Assembly: GCF_016902535.1 (NCBI RefSeq)
Contig: NZ_JACSNY010000011.1
Span: forward strand, 1-64,000
DNA: 64,000 bases
Direction of reading: 5' to 3'
Source of the DNA: Anaerotignum lactatifermentans
Lineage (GTDB): Bacteria; Bacillota; Clostridia; Lachnospirales; Anaerotignaceae
Part shown: piece by piece, positions 1-8,458 of the stretch
Layout: each line of letters starts with the position of its first letter
Position numbering within the stretch: the first letter of the stretch is position 1
Program-made: the position numbers and the translations under genes
The notes under the pieces: generated by a model
Told to the model about the DNA's origin: nothing
Databases searched by the model: none
Seen by the model: the letters and a program-made list of their open reading frames with translations, nothing else

Positions 1-1
1 T

Positions 2-82
2 GTTTCAAAAGGTGTACTTTTTGAGCAGAAAAAAGGGGCCAATCAGAATTGGTATCAGAAGAGATATATTTGGGAAAAATAA
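2..82 (+). CDS. C-terminal end of an unidentified protein (partial)
   Basis: An open frame enters from the left edge and stops with TAA at 80-82, giving about 26 residues ending in WYQKRYIWEK. It ends 19 bases before the next gene, which has its own ribosome site, so the two could form an operon. A second frame (stop at 87-89) is also open, so the choice of frame is uncertain. No function can be assigned. Confidence 0.35.
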   Translation, partial: VSKGVLFEQKKGANQNWYQKRYIWEK

Positions 83-101
83 GCCATAAGGAGGGACATA
101 G

Positions 102-374
102 ATGGAAGAACATAAAAATCAGAGCAGAGGACTGCTGGAATATCTGGCATCTCATACAGGCTGTATGTATATATCGGATCTGCGCTGCCCGGATCATACA
201 GCGAAACTAAAGGAAATTCTTCCGGAGGTTCCGCTTATGGATTACAGTGCATGGGAATGGAACGATGCTGTTTTTTATATTACGGGCGAAAAGCGAAGCT
301 TTCAGACCCAGAAGGAAGCGCAGGAGCATCTGTGTCAGTATCTGGAGCAAGGCGTGGCGGAGGAAGCGAAATAA
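102..374 (+). CDS. Small hypothetical protein, 90 aa
   Basis: ATG start preceded by AAGGAGGG seven bases upstream, an excellent ribosome site. The product is soluble, acidic and mostly helical, with two cysteines (in HTGCMY and DLRCPD) and no membrane segment or signal peptide. I do not recognise the family. It follows the end of another gene and is closed by a strong terminator at about 384-414, so it is the last gene of an operon coming from the left. Confidence 0.7.
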   Translation: MEEHKNQSRGLLEYLASHTGCMYISDLRCPDHTAKLKEILPEVPLMDYSAWEWNDAVFYITGEKRSFQTQKEAQEHLCQYLEQGVAEEAK

Positions 375-383
375 GAGACGATC

Positions 384-414
384 AGGGCAAAGGGAAACCT
401 TTGCTCTTTTTTTT
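384..414 (+). terminator. Intrinsic terminator after the 90-aa gene
   Basis: A GC-containing stem (GGCAAAGG, GAAA loop, CCTTTGC) is followed by a run of eight T. It separates the left-hand operon from the transporter operon. Confidence 0.8.
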
Positions 415-513
415 ATAAATAATAAATAAATTTTACTGGCGGGAAAAATGAAAAGACAGAAAAACATTGATTTTTCGGGAAGAAAAAGGATTTTTTTAAA
501 AACAGGACGATTC

Positions 514-542
514 TTGTCTTTTCTTTGAAGAAATGGTATAGT
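514..542 (+). promoter_or_regulatory. Promoter of the pot/frl operon
   Basis: TTGTCT (-35), 17-base spacer, TATAGT (-10), located 55 bases upstream of the transporter ATPase start. The match to the vegetative sigma-factor consensus is good and nothing else is encoded in the gap. I saw no operator or riboswitch here. Confidence 0.6.
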
Positions 543-597
543 AAAAAAAGGATTTTATGCGTATTTTGACAGAATAAAGAAAAAGGTGTGGAGCAGT

Positions 598-1683
598 ATG
601 AACAATCCGATCATTACCCTGGAAGGGGTAGAGAAAAAATATGGAAGCAACCATGTCGTAAAGAATATGAACCTGGAGATCGCCGAAGGGGAATTTCTGA
701 CACTGCTGGGGCCTTCCGGCTGCGGAAAGACGACCACCCTGCGTATGATCGCCGGTTTTGAGGAAGCCACCAGCGGCATCATCAAGGTGGAGGGAGAACG
801 TATCGAAAATAAGGAGCCTTTCCAGAGAAACGTCAACACAGTATTCCAGAATTATGCTCTGTTTCCGCATATGACAGTATTCCAGAATGTGGCCTATGGC
901 CTGACCATTAAAAAAGTGCCGAAAAAGGAAATTGAGGAGCGGGTCATGGAAATGCTGCAGATGGTGCAGCTAGAGGGCTATGAGAAAAGAAAGCCCGATG
1001 CCCTTTCCGGCGGCCAGAAGCAGAGGGTAGCCATTGCCAGAGCGTTGGTAAACAGGCCCAAGGTGCTGCTTTTGGACGAGCCTCTGGGGGCTTTGGACCT
1101 GAAACTGAGAAAGCAGATGCAGATCGAGCTGAAACGGCTTCAGAAAAAGCTGGGAATTACGTTTATCTATGTTACTCATGACCAGGAAGAGGCCTTGACC
1201 ATGAGCGATCGTATCGCTATCATGCGGGATGGACGCATTGAGCAGATGGCTTCTCCTAAGGAAATTTATGAGCATCCCGCCACAAGATTCGTGGCAGGCT
1301 TTATTGGTGAGTCCAATATTTTTGACGGCAAGGTCATTGACGTGAAAGATGGACTGCTGTGCGTGGAAACAGAGGCGGGCAGACTTCTGGTTCGCGGCGA
1401 GTATTTCGAAGTGGGCGAACAAATGCATGTATCTATCCGCTCTGAGTATCTGGAGGTTTCCACATCCCATGTGGAAGGATTTACCATAGAGGGCAAAGTC
1501 AAAGACTTTATTTATCAGGGGTCTGTGGTAAAGACCGCTGTGGATCTGGCCAACGGCCAGGAAGTAAAGTATTCCCGGTTTGAACAGGACCAGACAGTTT
1601 CTCCCGGGGAAAAGGTTTATGTATACTGGCGGCCGGAAAAAGCGGTTGCCATTAAGAAATCAGAGCGGGAGGCGGTGGAATGA
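598..1683 (+). CDS. potA: Pot-type ABC transporter ATP-binding protein
   Basis: Cytoplasmic ATPase subunit of a spermidine/putrescine-type ABC importer, 361 residues, the usual PotA length. Visible motifs: Walker [11 protein letters not shown] near residue 37, signature [15 protein letters not shown], Walker [12 protein letters not shown], the switch histidine in YVTHDQEEA, and a C-terminal TOBE-like region from about residue 240. An in-frame GTG lies 12 bases upstream, but the GGTGTGGAG ribosome site favours this ATG. The gene overlaps potB by four bases. The downstream genes degrade fructoselysine, so the true substrate may be an Amadori compound rather than a polyamine (inference). Confidence 0.93.
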   Translation: MNNPIITLEGVEKKYGSNHVVKNMNLEIAEGEFLTLLGPSGCGKTTTLRMIAGFEEATSGIIKVEGERIENKEPFQRNVNTVFQNYALFPHMTVFQNVAYGLTIKKVPKKEIEERVMEMLQMVQLEGYEKRKPDALSGGQKQRVAIARALVNRPKVLLLDEPLGALDLKLRKQMQIELKRLQKKLGITFIYVTHDQEEALTMSDRIAIMRDGRIEQMASPKEIYEHPATRFVAGFIGESNIFDGKVIDVKDGLLCVETEAGRLLVRGEYFEVGEQMHVSIRSEYLEVSTSHVEGFTIEGKVKDFIYQGSVVKTAVDLANGQEVKYSRFEQDQTVSPGEKVYVYWRPEKAVAIKKSEREAVE

Positions 1684-2552
1684 GTACATATACGGCACCG
1701 AAAAAGAAAAACCTGCTGCCGAAGCTGGCTATGGCCGGACCTGTATCTGTATGGATGATCCTTTTTGTGACCATTCCCATGCTGTATGTCATTTTCATCA
1801 GCTTTATGTCCCGTGGGGTCTTTGGGGATGTGGTCTATGAGTTTTCCATGGAAAGCTACCAGACCATTCTGGACCCGACCTATTTCCAGGTTATCCTGAA
1901 ATCCTTGAAGGCGGCGGGGATGACGACAGTATTATGTCTTTTGATCGGCTATCCTTTTGCCTATATCATTGCCAGAAAGCCTAAGGATGTGGCAGCGAAG
2001 ATGATTACGCTGCTGATGATCCCTTTCTGGACCAATTCCCTGATGCGTCTGAACAGCTGGCTGCTGCTGTTCCAGACCAGCGGCCCGGTCAATAATTTTC
2101 TGGTAAACACAGGGATTGTGGATAAGCCCATCTCCTTTATTTATACGGACGAGCTGGTACTGATCGGTTTGATTACCAATATGCTGCCTTTTGCGGTGCT
2201 GCCTATGTACAGCACCATTGAAAAGCTGGAAAAATCCATGCTGGAGGCGTCGGCGGACCTGGGGGCCAACCCCAGAACGACCTTCTGCCGGATTACCCTG
2301 CCCATTACCTTCCCGGGCATCTTTTCCGCCATTATCCTGACCTTTATCCCCAGTCTGGGGATCTATACCGTAACGGATATGCTGGGCGGCGGCAAGGTCC
2401 TGTTTATTGGTAATATTATCAAAAACCAGTTCGGCTCTATCCGAAACTGGCCTCTGGGGGCGGCGCTTTCCGTGCTTTTGATTGTGGTGACCATGCTGCT
2501 GATCTTTATTTACACCAGATTCGCCAAGATCGAAGATATGGAGGTGGTGTAA
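1680..2552 (+). CDS. potB: Pot-type ABC transporter permease 1
   Basis: Inner-membrane permease of 290 residues with about six hydrophobic segments. The EAA-type loop that docks on the ATPase is seen as [21 protein letters not shown] near residue 190. It overlaps the end of potA (ATGA) and abuts potC without a gap, the classical potABCD order. PotB-type permeases form a heterodimer with PotC. Substrate assignment is by analogy only. Confidence 0.93.
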   Translation: MSTYTAPKKKNLLPKLAMAGPVSVWMILFVTIPMLYVIFISFMSRGVFGDVVYEFSMESYQTILDPTYFQVILKSLKAAGMTTVLCLLIGYPFAYIIARKPKDVAAKMITLLMIPFWTNSLMRLNSWLLLFQTSGPVNNFLVNTGIVDKPISFIYTDELVLIGLITNMLPFAVLPMYSTIEKLEKSMLEASADLGANPRTTFCRITLPITFPGIFSAIILTFIPSLGIYTVTDMLGGGKVLFIGNIIKNQFGSIRNWPLGAALSVLLIVVTMLLIFIYTRFAKIEDMEVV

Positions 2553-3374
2553 ATGGAGGGCGTATCCAATCGAGCGAAAAAAGAAAGAAGAAACCGTATT
2601 CTGGGAGACATTTACGCCTTTTTGGTCTATGCTATCCTGTATATCCCTATTGCGGTAATGATGGCCTTTTCCTTTAACAACCAGAGATACAATTATTATT
2701 GGAATGGCTTTACGACCCAGTGGTATGGCAAGCTGCTGAACAACTCGGCGCTGCTTTCCAGTCTGTGGTACAGTTTGATTATCGCGGTACTGAGCACCAT
2801 TATTTCCGTTGCCATTGGCACCATCGGCGCTCTGGGCCTGAAAAAGTATGAGTTCCGTGGGAAAAAGGCTGTCAACAATATGCTGTATATCCCCATTATC
2901 GTGCCGGAAATCGTTATGGCGGTGGCACTGCTGGTTATCTTCATGAAAATCGGCCTGTCTTTGGGGCTGGGCAGTATTTTGATCGGCCACTGCACCTTCT
3001 GTATCCCCTACGCGGTGGTAACCATCAAGGGGAGAATCAGCGGCGACAGCAATACGCTGGAAGAAGCGTCCATGGATCTGGGGGCCAACCGTGTCCAGAC
3101 ATTTTTCCGGGTGACACTGCCCAATATTTTCCCCGGTGTTATGAGCGCGGCGTTTTTGTCCTTTACCCTGTCCTTTGACGACGTCGTTATGAGCAATATG
3201 CTGGCAGGGGCCAGACAGTCCACGCTGCCGGTGCTGATCCTGTCCATGAACAAGAGCGGCATTACGCCGGATGTGAACGCGTTGGCGACTATCATGATTC
3301 TGGTCATCGTTGCGGCGATGATTTTGAATAACATTATCCAAAGCTCTTTGAAGAAAAGAAGAGCAAAGTATTAA
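2553..3374 (+). CDS. potC: Pot-type ABC transporter permease 2
   Basis: Second permease, 273 residues, six hydrophobic segments. The EAA loop reads LEEASMDLGANRVQTFFRVTLP. The ATG follows immediately after the potB stop, and the GGAGGTGGTG inside the potB end serves as ribosome site. It pairs with PotB as the channel of the importer. Confidence 0.93.
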   Translation: MEGVSNRAKKERRNRILGDIYAFLVYAILYIPIAVMMAFSFNNQRYNYYWNGFTTQWYGKLLNNSALLSSLWYSLIIAVLSTIISVAIGTIGALGLKKYEFRGKKAVNNMLYIPIIVPEIVMAVALLVIFMKIGLSLGLGSILIGHCTFCIPYAVVTIKGRISGDSNTLEEASMDLGANRVQTFFRVTLPNIFPGVMSAAFLSFTLSFDDVVMSNMLAGARQSTLPVLILSMNKSGITPDVNALATIMILVIVAAMILNNIIQSSLKKRRAKY

Positions 3375-3390
3375 AAGGGAGGTCTTTATT

Positions 3391-4446
3391 ATGAAAAAGT
3401 TACTGGCAATGCTGCTGGCAGGCGTGATGACACTGTCTCTGGCAGCCTGCGGCGGTTCCACAGACGCGGACACTGCCACAGACGACACAAACGCGGAAGC
3501 AAGTACTGAGCTGAATATTTATATGTGGCAGCAGTACATTTCTGACGATCTGATTTCTGCGTTTGAAGAAGAAAACAACTGTACTGTAAACCTGTCCTAC
3601 ATGAGCGACAACGCGGATGCCATCAATAAGCTGACAGCAGGCGGCGGCGACGAATACGACCTGATTATGACCTGTGACGCTTACATGGAATCCCTGATTG
3701 CGGGCGGCTATGTAGAAGAAATCAATCTGGACAACGTACCCAATTCCGCCAACATCAACGACGCGTACTGGGTATCCAAAGGCTACTGCGTACCTTACCT
3801 GATGAACTACATCTATGTAGTTTATGATTCCGAGACATGTCCTATCGAGATCACAGGTTACAACGACCTGATCGATCCCGCCCTGAAGGGTCAGATCTCC
3901 ACCATCGACGGCGCTAGAAACCTGTTCCCTATGGCTCTGGTAGCTCTGGGCTATGATCCTAACTCCACCAGCGAGGAAGAAATCGCCGAAGCTTATGAAT
4001 GGCTGGTAAAATTCAACGACAACGTAGCCGCTTACGGCAACGCGGAACAGAACCTGACCAACGGCACAGTATCCGTTGCAGTTACTTATGACGGCAACGC
4101 ATCCTGGGCAATGGCAGAAAAAGATACCATCAAGATCGCTGACTTCACAGACGACGCAATCCAGCTGGGTATGGACCTGTATGTAATCCCTACTGGCGCG
4201 AAACATGTAGATCTGGCAGAAAAATTCCTGAACTACATCTGCGATCCTGAGGTAATGGCAAAGAACCTGGACGAATTCCCTTACTCCTGCCCGAACGACG
4301 CGGCAGTAGCGGCAGCTTCTGAAACATACCAGAACGACCCCGCTAGACAGTTCGATTATAAAGAAAACGTATTCTTCCAGGAAGACGTTGGTGACGCTAT
4401 CACCATCTACAATGACTACTATCAGAAACTGAAAGTTGGAGAATAA
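3391..4446 (+). CDS. potD: Pot-type substrate-binding lipoprotein
   Basis: Extracytoplasmic solute-binding protein of 351 residues. A lipoprotein signal peptide is clear: a basic start, a hydrophobic stretch, and lipobox LAAC with the cysteine at residue 20, followed by a Thr/Ala/Asp-rich linker. The mature part has the PotD pattern (LNIYMWQQYISDDLI near residue 40). Codon use is strongly biased compared with its neighbours, which suggests high expression, as expected for a binding protein. It is directly followed by frlB, so the ligand is plausibly fructoselysine or a similar Amadori product; polyamine binding cannot be excluded. Confidence 0.92.
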   Translation: MKKLLAMLLAGVMTLSLAACGGSTDADTATDDTNAEASTELNIYMWQQYISDDLISAFEEENNCTVNLSYMSDNADAINKLTAGGGDEYDLIMTCDAYMESLIAGGYVEEINLDNVPNSANINDAYWVSKGYCVPYLMNYIYVVYDSETCPIEITGYNDLIDPALKGQISTIDGARNLFPMALVALGYDPNSTSEEEIAEAYEWLVKFNDNVAAYGNAEQNLTNGTVSVAVTYDGNASWAMAEKDTIKIADFTDDAIQLGMDLYVIPTGAKHVDLAEKFLNYICDPEVMAKNLDEFPYSCPNDAAVAAASETYQNDPARQFDYKENVFFQEDVGDAITIYNDYYQKLKVGE

Positions 4447-4448
4447 GA

Positions 4449-5447
4449 ATGATGTTAAAGTTTGACGAACAGAAACAAATTGACAGCGTAAACGGCGCGC
4501 TGGCTCTGCGCCCGCAGATCGAGGAGATCGTGGGCAAAATCTGCGCCGAGGGATACCGCAATATCTGCTGGCTGGGGATCGGCGGCACATGGGCTTCCTG
4601 CCTTCAGGCGGAAGTACATATGAAGGAGATGTCCGCTCTGGATTTCTTTGTGGAAAACGCGGCGGAATACATCACCACCGGCAACAAACGGGTTGGCAAG
4701 GGCACCATTGTGATCCTTTCCTCTGTTACCGGCAGCACCATTGAAATGGTGGAGGCTGTAAAGAAGGCCCAGGCAGACGGCGCAAAGGTCTTTGGCTATA
4801 TTGACAAGGAGACGGCGGCACTGGCGGAAATGGTGGATTACTGCATTTCCTATCCCGCCAATGAACAGCTGAAGTTCTTCATGACAGCGGACGCTTTTAT
4901 GAAAAACGCGGGCGAGTTCCCGGAATATGACGCTTTTTACGCGGAAATGGACCAGTACCTGGCAAAAGGTCTGGTGGAAGTGGAAAAAGCGGCCGATGAC
5001 TTTGCCCAGGCTTACGCCGAAAAGCACTGCGAGGATCAGATCCATTATTTCGTAGGGGCCGGCAATCAGTATGGCGCTACTTATTCCTATGCTATGTGCT
5101 ATTGGGAGGAACAGCACTGGATCAGAACAAAATCTATCCACAGCGCGGAGTTCTTCCACGGCATGCTGGAAATCGTAGACAAAAATACGCCTGTGACCGT
5201 ATTTATGAGCGAGGATTCCCAGAGAAAGCTGAGCGAGAGAGTAGCGGCTTTCCTGCCGAAGGTCTGCGCAAACTATACCATCATTGATACGAAGGATTAC
5301 GCCATGGCTGGCATCAGCGAAAAATTCCGCGGCCATATCAGTCATCTGGTGATGCACGCTGTCACCAACCGCATTGATGTGCATATTGAGCGGATCAACT
5401 GCCATCCCATGCCCATCCGGAGATATTACAGACAGTTTGATTATTAA
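4449..5447 (+). CDS. frlB: SIS-domain deglycase, fructoselysine-6-phosphate deglycase-like
   Basis: 332 residues with two sugar-isomerase (SIS) domains, close to the roughly 340 of known FrlB. N-terminal SIS motif: WLGIGGTWAS followed by ILSSVTGST; second half FVGAGNQYGATYSYAMCYWEE and the HSAEFFHGMLEIVD pattern shared by FrlB/AgaS-type enzymes. FrlB splits fructoselysine 6-phosphate into lysine and glucose 6-phosphate. The gene starts two bases after the potD stop, and frlC and frlD follow, which supports the assignment. A related substrate (glucoselysine or another Amadori amino acid) is possible. Confidence 0.85.
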   Translation: MMLKFDEQKQIDSVNGALALRPQIEEIVGKICAEGYRNICWLGIGGTWASCLQAEVHMKEMSALDFFVENAAEYITTGNKRVGKGTIVILSSVTGSTIEMVEAVKKAQADGAKVFGYIDKETAALAEMVDYCISYPANEQLKFFMTADAFMKNAGEFPEYDAFYAEMDQYLAKGLVEVEKAADDFAQAYAEKHCEDQIHYFVGAGNQYGATYSYAMCYWEEQHWIRTKSIHSAEFFHGMLEIVDKNTPVTVFMSEDSQRKLSERVAAFLPKVCANYTIIDTKDYAMAGISEKFRGHISHLVMHAVTNRIDVHIERINCHPMPIRRYYRQFDY

Positions 5448-5461
5448 AATCTGATTGTCCC

Positions 5462-5497
5462 AAGGCTGCTGTGAAGAAATTTGCGGCAGCCTTTTTT
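5462..5497 (+). terminator. Intrinsic terminator inside the pot/frl operon
   Basis: Stem AAGGCTGC / GCAGCCTT with a T6 run lies between frlB and frlC. As the operon clearly continues, it probably works as a partial terminator that lowers frlC-frlD expression relative to the transporter and deglycase. Confidence 0.75.
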
Positions 5498-5531
5498 CAC
5501 AAAAAACCTCTTGGGAAAAAGGAGGAAGATC

Positions 5532-6356
5532 ATGAGACTGGGATTGTTTACCTGCGGGTACCAGCGGTACTCTCTGGAGAAAGCCTTTGCGGACGCCCGG
5601 CGCTTTGGCTATGACTATATCGAGCTTTGGGGCGGTTTCCCCCACGCCTGTGTGGAGGATTTGAAAACGAATACAACGGCACAGATCCGTGCCTTGACAG
5701 ATAAATACGAAATGCCGGTGGAATGTTTTACGCCGGAGCATAACGCCTATCCCTTCAACTATATGATGGGCAGTGAGGCCCAATGGGAGCGGAGCATGTC
5801 CTATCTGGAGGATGCCATCGACGTTACGGCGGAGCTGGGGGCGAAGAAGATGCTTTTTTCCGCCGGACATGCCGGCTACGAAGCAAGGGAGAAAGAAATT
5901 TTCGCCCGATTGGAAAAAAGCCTGCGCAGGTTGGCGGATTACGCACAAAAACGAGACGTGACACTGATATTGGAGCCATTGACGGTCTATGAAAGCAACG
6001 TCATCTGCGGCCTGCGGGATCTGGACCGGGCCCTGACGGCGGTGGAGCACCCCCATCTGGCGGGGATGTGCGATCTGGCGGTGCCCTTTACGACGGGGGA
6101 ACCGGCGGCGGAATATGTAAAAAGACTGGGAAAACGGTTCCGGTACCTGCATATCATTGACAACGACGGCGTCAGCGACAGCCATCTACTGCCGGGAGAG
6201 GGAAGGATTCCCCTGCGGGAGGTATTGACGGAGATCCGACGGGCAGGATACGATGGGCAGGCTACCATTGAACTGGTGACGGGCTATCTGAAGGAGCCTT
6301 CTGTTTACGCGGGACTGGCCATGAAAAGAATACGGGAAGCATTGGAGGAAGACTAA
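5532..6356 (+). CDS. frlC: Fructoselysine 3-epimerase-like TIM-barrel protein
   Basis: 274-residue sugar phosphate isomerase/epimerase family (AP endonuclease 2-like TIM barrel). Motifs: start MRLGLFTCGYQRYSLEKAF, Y-IELWGG, ILEPLTVYESN with the catalytic glutamate, and GMCDLAVPF. FrlC interconverts fructoselysine and psicoselysine before phosphorylation. The AAAAAGGAGGAAG ribosome site 4-5 bases upstream fixes this ATG rather than upstream in-frame codons, which fall in the terminator. It overlaps frlD by one base (TAATG). Confidence 0.85.
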   Translation: MRLGLFTCGYQRYSLEKAFADARRFGYDYIELWGGFPHACVEDLKTNTTAQIRALTDKYEMPVECFTPEHNAYPFNYMMGSEAQWERSMSYLEDAIDVTAELGAKKMLFSAGHAGYEAREKEIFARLEKSLRRLADYAQKRDVTLILEPLTVYESNVICGLRDLDRALTAVEHPHLAGMCDLAVPFTTGEPAAEYVKRLGKRFRYLHIIDNDGVSDSHLLPGEGRIPLREVLTEIRRAGYDGQATIELVTGYLKEPSVYAGLAMKRIREALEED

Positions 6357-7153
6357 TGGAGAAAAAAATCAGAATCGCCGCGGCAGGCGACAACTGTATG
6401 GATGTTTATGATAAGGAAGGGACGGCCTATCCCGGCGGGAACCCCCTGAATGTGGCGGTCTATGTGGCAAGACTGGGAGGAGAATCCACCTATGTGGGTG
6501 CTGTGGGAACGGACCGCTACGGCGAAATGATGATAGAAGCCATCCGGAAGAAAGGTGTGGATGTGTCCCACTTAAAGGTACTGGAAGGTAATACCGCCGT
6601 GACCCATGTGGAGATCGTGGACGGTGACCGTATCCTGGGCGAGTATGAGGAAGGTGTGCTGGCGGATTTCCGGCTGGAAGAAGAGGATCTGGACTTTCTC
6701 AGCGGGTACGATATGGTGGTTTCCGGTCTGTGGGGCATGTGCGAGCGGCAGCTGCCGGCCCTGAAAGCGCGGGGAGCGGTCATTGCCTTTGATTTTGCTA
6801 CCAAGCCGGAGGACCCGGTGGTGGATATCGCCATTGGTTCCGTGGACTACGCTTTTTTCGCCGATGACGAAAAGAATGAGGAAGAACTGAAGGAATTTAT
6901 GAGAAAAATGTATGCCAGAGGCCCGAAGCTGGTGGTGGTGACCAGAGGCGAAAAGGGCAGTATGGCTTACGACGGGGAGCGGTTTTATACCCATGGCATC
7001 GTACCCTGTCAGGTGGTGGATACTATGGGCGCGGGAGACAGCTTTATCGCCGGGTTCCTCTATGCTGTCTGTCAGGGGAAATCTGTTCCCGAGGCCATGG
7101 CGGACGGCGCTGCCAACAGCAGTATTACCATTGGCTATGCTGGGGCGTGGTAA
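6356..7153 (+). CDS. frlD: PfkB-family fructoselysine 6-kinase
   Basis: 265-residue PfkB/ribokinase-type sugar kinase. The N-terminus has the substrate loop GNPLNVAVYVARLGG, and the C-terminal signature is DTMGAGDSFIAGFLYA, whose aspartate is the catalytic base. The length matches FrlD (about 260). It should phosphorylate fructoselysine on C6 to supply FrlB. It is translationally coupled to frlC and ends the operon. Confidence 0.87.
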   Translation: MEKKIRIAAAGDNCMDVYDKEGTAYPGGNPLNVAVYVARLGGESTYVGAVGTDRYGEMMIEAIRKKGVDVSHLKVLEGNTAVTHVEIVDGDRILGEYEEGVLADFRLEEEDLDFLSGYDMVVSGLWGMCERQLPALKARGAVIAFDFATKPEDPVVDIAIGSVDYAFFADDEKNEEELKEFMRKMYARGPKLVVVTRGEKGSMAYDGERFYTHGIVPCQVVDTMGAGDSFIAGFLYAVCQGKSVPEAMADGAANSSITIGYAGAW

Positions 7154-7156
7154 TGG

Positions 7157-7185
7157 GGAAAATGCTCTGGACGGCAGAGTTTTCC
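7157..7185 (+). repeat. Hairpin upstream of the B12 operon promoter
   Basis: Inverted repeat GGAAAA-tg-CTCTG / CAGAG-TTTTCC just after frlD. It lacks a following T run, so it is a poor terminator. It overlaps the probable -35 region of the next promoter and could instead be an operator. Confidence 0.45.
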
Positions 7186-7196
7186 AATGATATAAT
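7168..7196 (+). promoter_or_regulatory. Promoter of the cobalamin operon
   Basis: A perfect TATAAT at 7191-7196 with a weak -35 (TGGACG) 17 bases upstream, just before the riboswitch. The weak -35 lies within a hairpin. Confidence 0.5.
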
Positions 7197-7204
7197 GAGA
7201 TAAA

Positions 7205-7325
7205 ATTTCATATCTACAATCCACAGATAGAGAGGAAGCCGGTGAAAGACCAGCACTGTACTCAGCAACCGTGAGCGCCTTCGGGCGTAAGTCGGGTCGT
7301 CTGTATCTGGGGAGTTTATGCGAAC
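7205..7325 (+). promoter_or_regulatory. Cobalamin riboswitch
   Basis: The conserved core of the cobalamin aptamer can be read in order: GAGGAAGCCGGTGAAAGACC, then AGCAC, GCAACCGTGAGCGCC, and the AAGTCGGGTCGTCTG block that closes the core. It lies between a TATAAT promoter and a terminator, ahead of cbiK and the B12 genes, as expected for feedback repression by adenosylcobalamin. The exact 5' edge is approximate. Confidence 0.87.
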
Positions 7326-7400
7326 CTCTGTGTGGCGGAGCGAAAAGCTCGTGGCAGCATGAACTGCAAATATTGTACGTTTTTTTCCAGCAGTTTGTGT

Positions 7401-7437
7401 CGAGGTGCGCCTATATTTGGGCGGCCTCGTTTTTTTT
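7401..7437 (+). terminator. Riboswitch expression-platform terminator
   Basis: CGAGG-x-GCGCC / GGGCG-x-CCTCG stem followed by eight T, between the cobalamin aptamer and cbiK. B12 binding presumably promotes this hairpin and ends transcription early. Confidence 0.8.
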
Positions 7438-7483
7438 CGTACGCCAAAAAAGAGACGGGGCAAATTATGGAAGGAGACGGTAT

Positions 7484-8368
7484 ATGAAGAGAAAAGCAGG
7501 AAAGACTTTGGCGGCGGCATTTGCTCTGGCGGCGGCTCTCAGCGGCTGCGGCGGCGCCCAGACAGAGCAGGAGACAAAGGACAAGGCAGTGCTGGCGGTC
7601 AGCTTTGGCACCAGCTATGAGGACAGCCGGGAAAAAACCATCGGCGCAGTGGAAACGGCCTTACAGACGGCGTTTCCCGATTATGAGGTGCGGCGGGCCT
7701 TTACCAGCCAGACCATCATCGACATTCTGGCGGAGCGGGATGACATTCAGATTGACAACGTGACGGAGGCTTTGGAGCAGGCCGTTGCGGACGGGATCGA
7801 AACACTGGTGGTACAGCCTACCCATTTGATGAGCGGCTATGAGTATATGGATTTGGCCAAGGAACTGACGGAGTATAAGGATTCCTTTATCCAGGTGGCG
7901 CTGGCAAAGCCGCTGCTGAGCGGTGAGGCGGACTTTGACGCAGTGGCGGAGGCCATTGTGGCGGATACGGCCGCTTACGCCCAAGAAGGCACTGCCATCT
8001 GCTTTATGGGCCACGGCACGGAGGCCGATGCCAACGGTGTTTATGAGAAATTGCAGGAAGTCCTCCGGGAAAAAGGTCATGAGAATTACTTCATCGGTAC
8101 TGTGGAGGCGGAGCCTTCTTTCGAGGATGTGCTGGCGGGAATCAAGGCTGGCGGCTATACCCGCGTGGTGCTCCAGCCCTTGATGCTGGTGGCGGGAGAC
8201 CACGCCAATCAGGATATGGCGGGGGATGGCGAGGATTCCTGGAAAACCTGGTTCACCAAAGAAGGCTATGAAGTGGAATGTGTGATCCGCGGTCTGGGAG
8301 AGATTCCGGCCATTCAGGAACTTTATATCACCCATACCCAGGCGGCTGTGGACAGCTTAGAAGAATAA
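7484..8368 (+). CDS. cbiK: Sirohydrochlorin cobaltochelatase, exported lipoprotein form
   Basis: 294 residues. CbiK inserts Co2+ into sirohydrochlorin, the first committed step of the anaerobic B12 route. Class II chelatase features: VSFGTSYEDSREKTI near residue 39, His114 in QPTHLMSGYEY, His177 in MGHGTEADAN, His240 in AGDHANQDMAG. Unusually it starts with a lipoprotein signal peptide: KRK, then a hydrophobic stretch, then LSGC with Cys22. The mature enzyme should be anchored outside the membrane. The ATG has GGAGACGG upstream; earlier in-frame codons lie in the riboswitch terminator. It is the first gene of the B12 operon. Confidence 0.9.
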   Translation: MKRKAGKTLAAAFALAAALSGCGGAQTEQETKDKAVLAVSFGTSYEDSREKTIGAVETALQTAFPDYEVRRAFTSQTIIDILAERDDIQIDNVTEALEQAVADGIETLVVQPTHLMSGYEYMDLAKELTEYKDSFIQVALAKPLLSGEADFDAVAEAIVADTAAYAQEGTAICFMGHGTEADANGVYEKLQEVLREKGHENYFIGTVEAEPSFEDVLAGIKAGGYTRVVLQPLMLVAGDHANQDMAGDGEDSWKTWFTKEGYEVECVIRGLGEIPAIQELYITHTQAAVDSLEE

Positions 8369-8373
8369 GGACA

Positions 8374-8437
8374 TAGGCGCATGGATACTCTCGTGGAACA
8401 CCAACAGAAGAGGAGGTTCATGCGCTTTTTTTCAATA
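8374..8437 (+). terminator. Possible attenuator after cbiK
   Basis: GCGCATG at about 8379 pairs with CATGCGC ahead of a T7 run, with a secondary CTCT/AGAG pairing in the loop. The loop is long, so the structure is weaker than the other terminators. It may lower readthrough to the downstream lipoprotein. Confidence 0.4.
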
Positions 8438-8458
8438 AGAAAGGGAGGAAGGACAAAA

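Noticed and set aside
1932-3488. 518-codon minus-strand open frame opposite potB-potC
   Set aside because: It is antisense to two well-recognised genes and rich in His/Gln/Asp/Arg, typical of a shadow frame.
598-4446. Straight annotation as a spermidine/putrescine transporter
   Set aside because: The family match is real, but the unbroken link to frlB, frlC and frlD makes the substrate doubtful.
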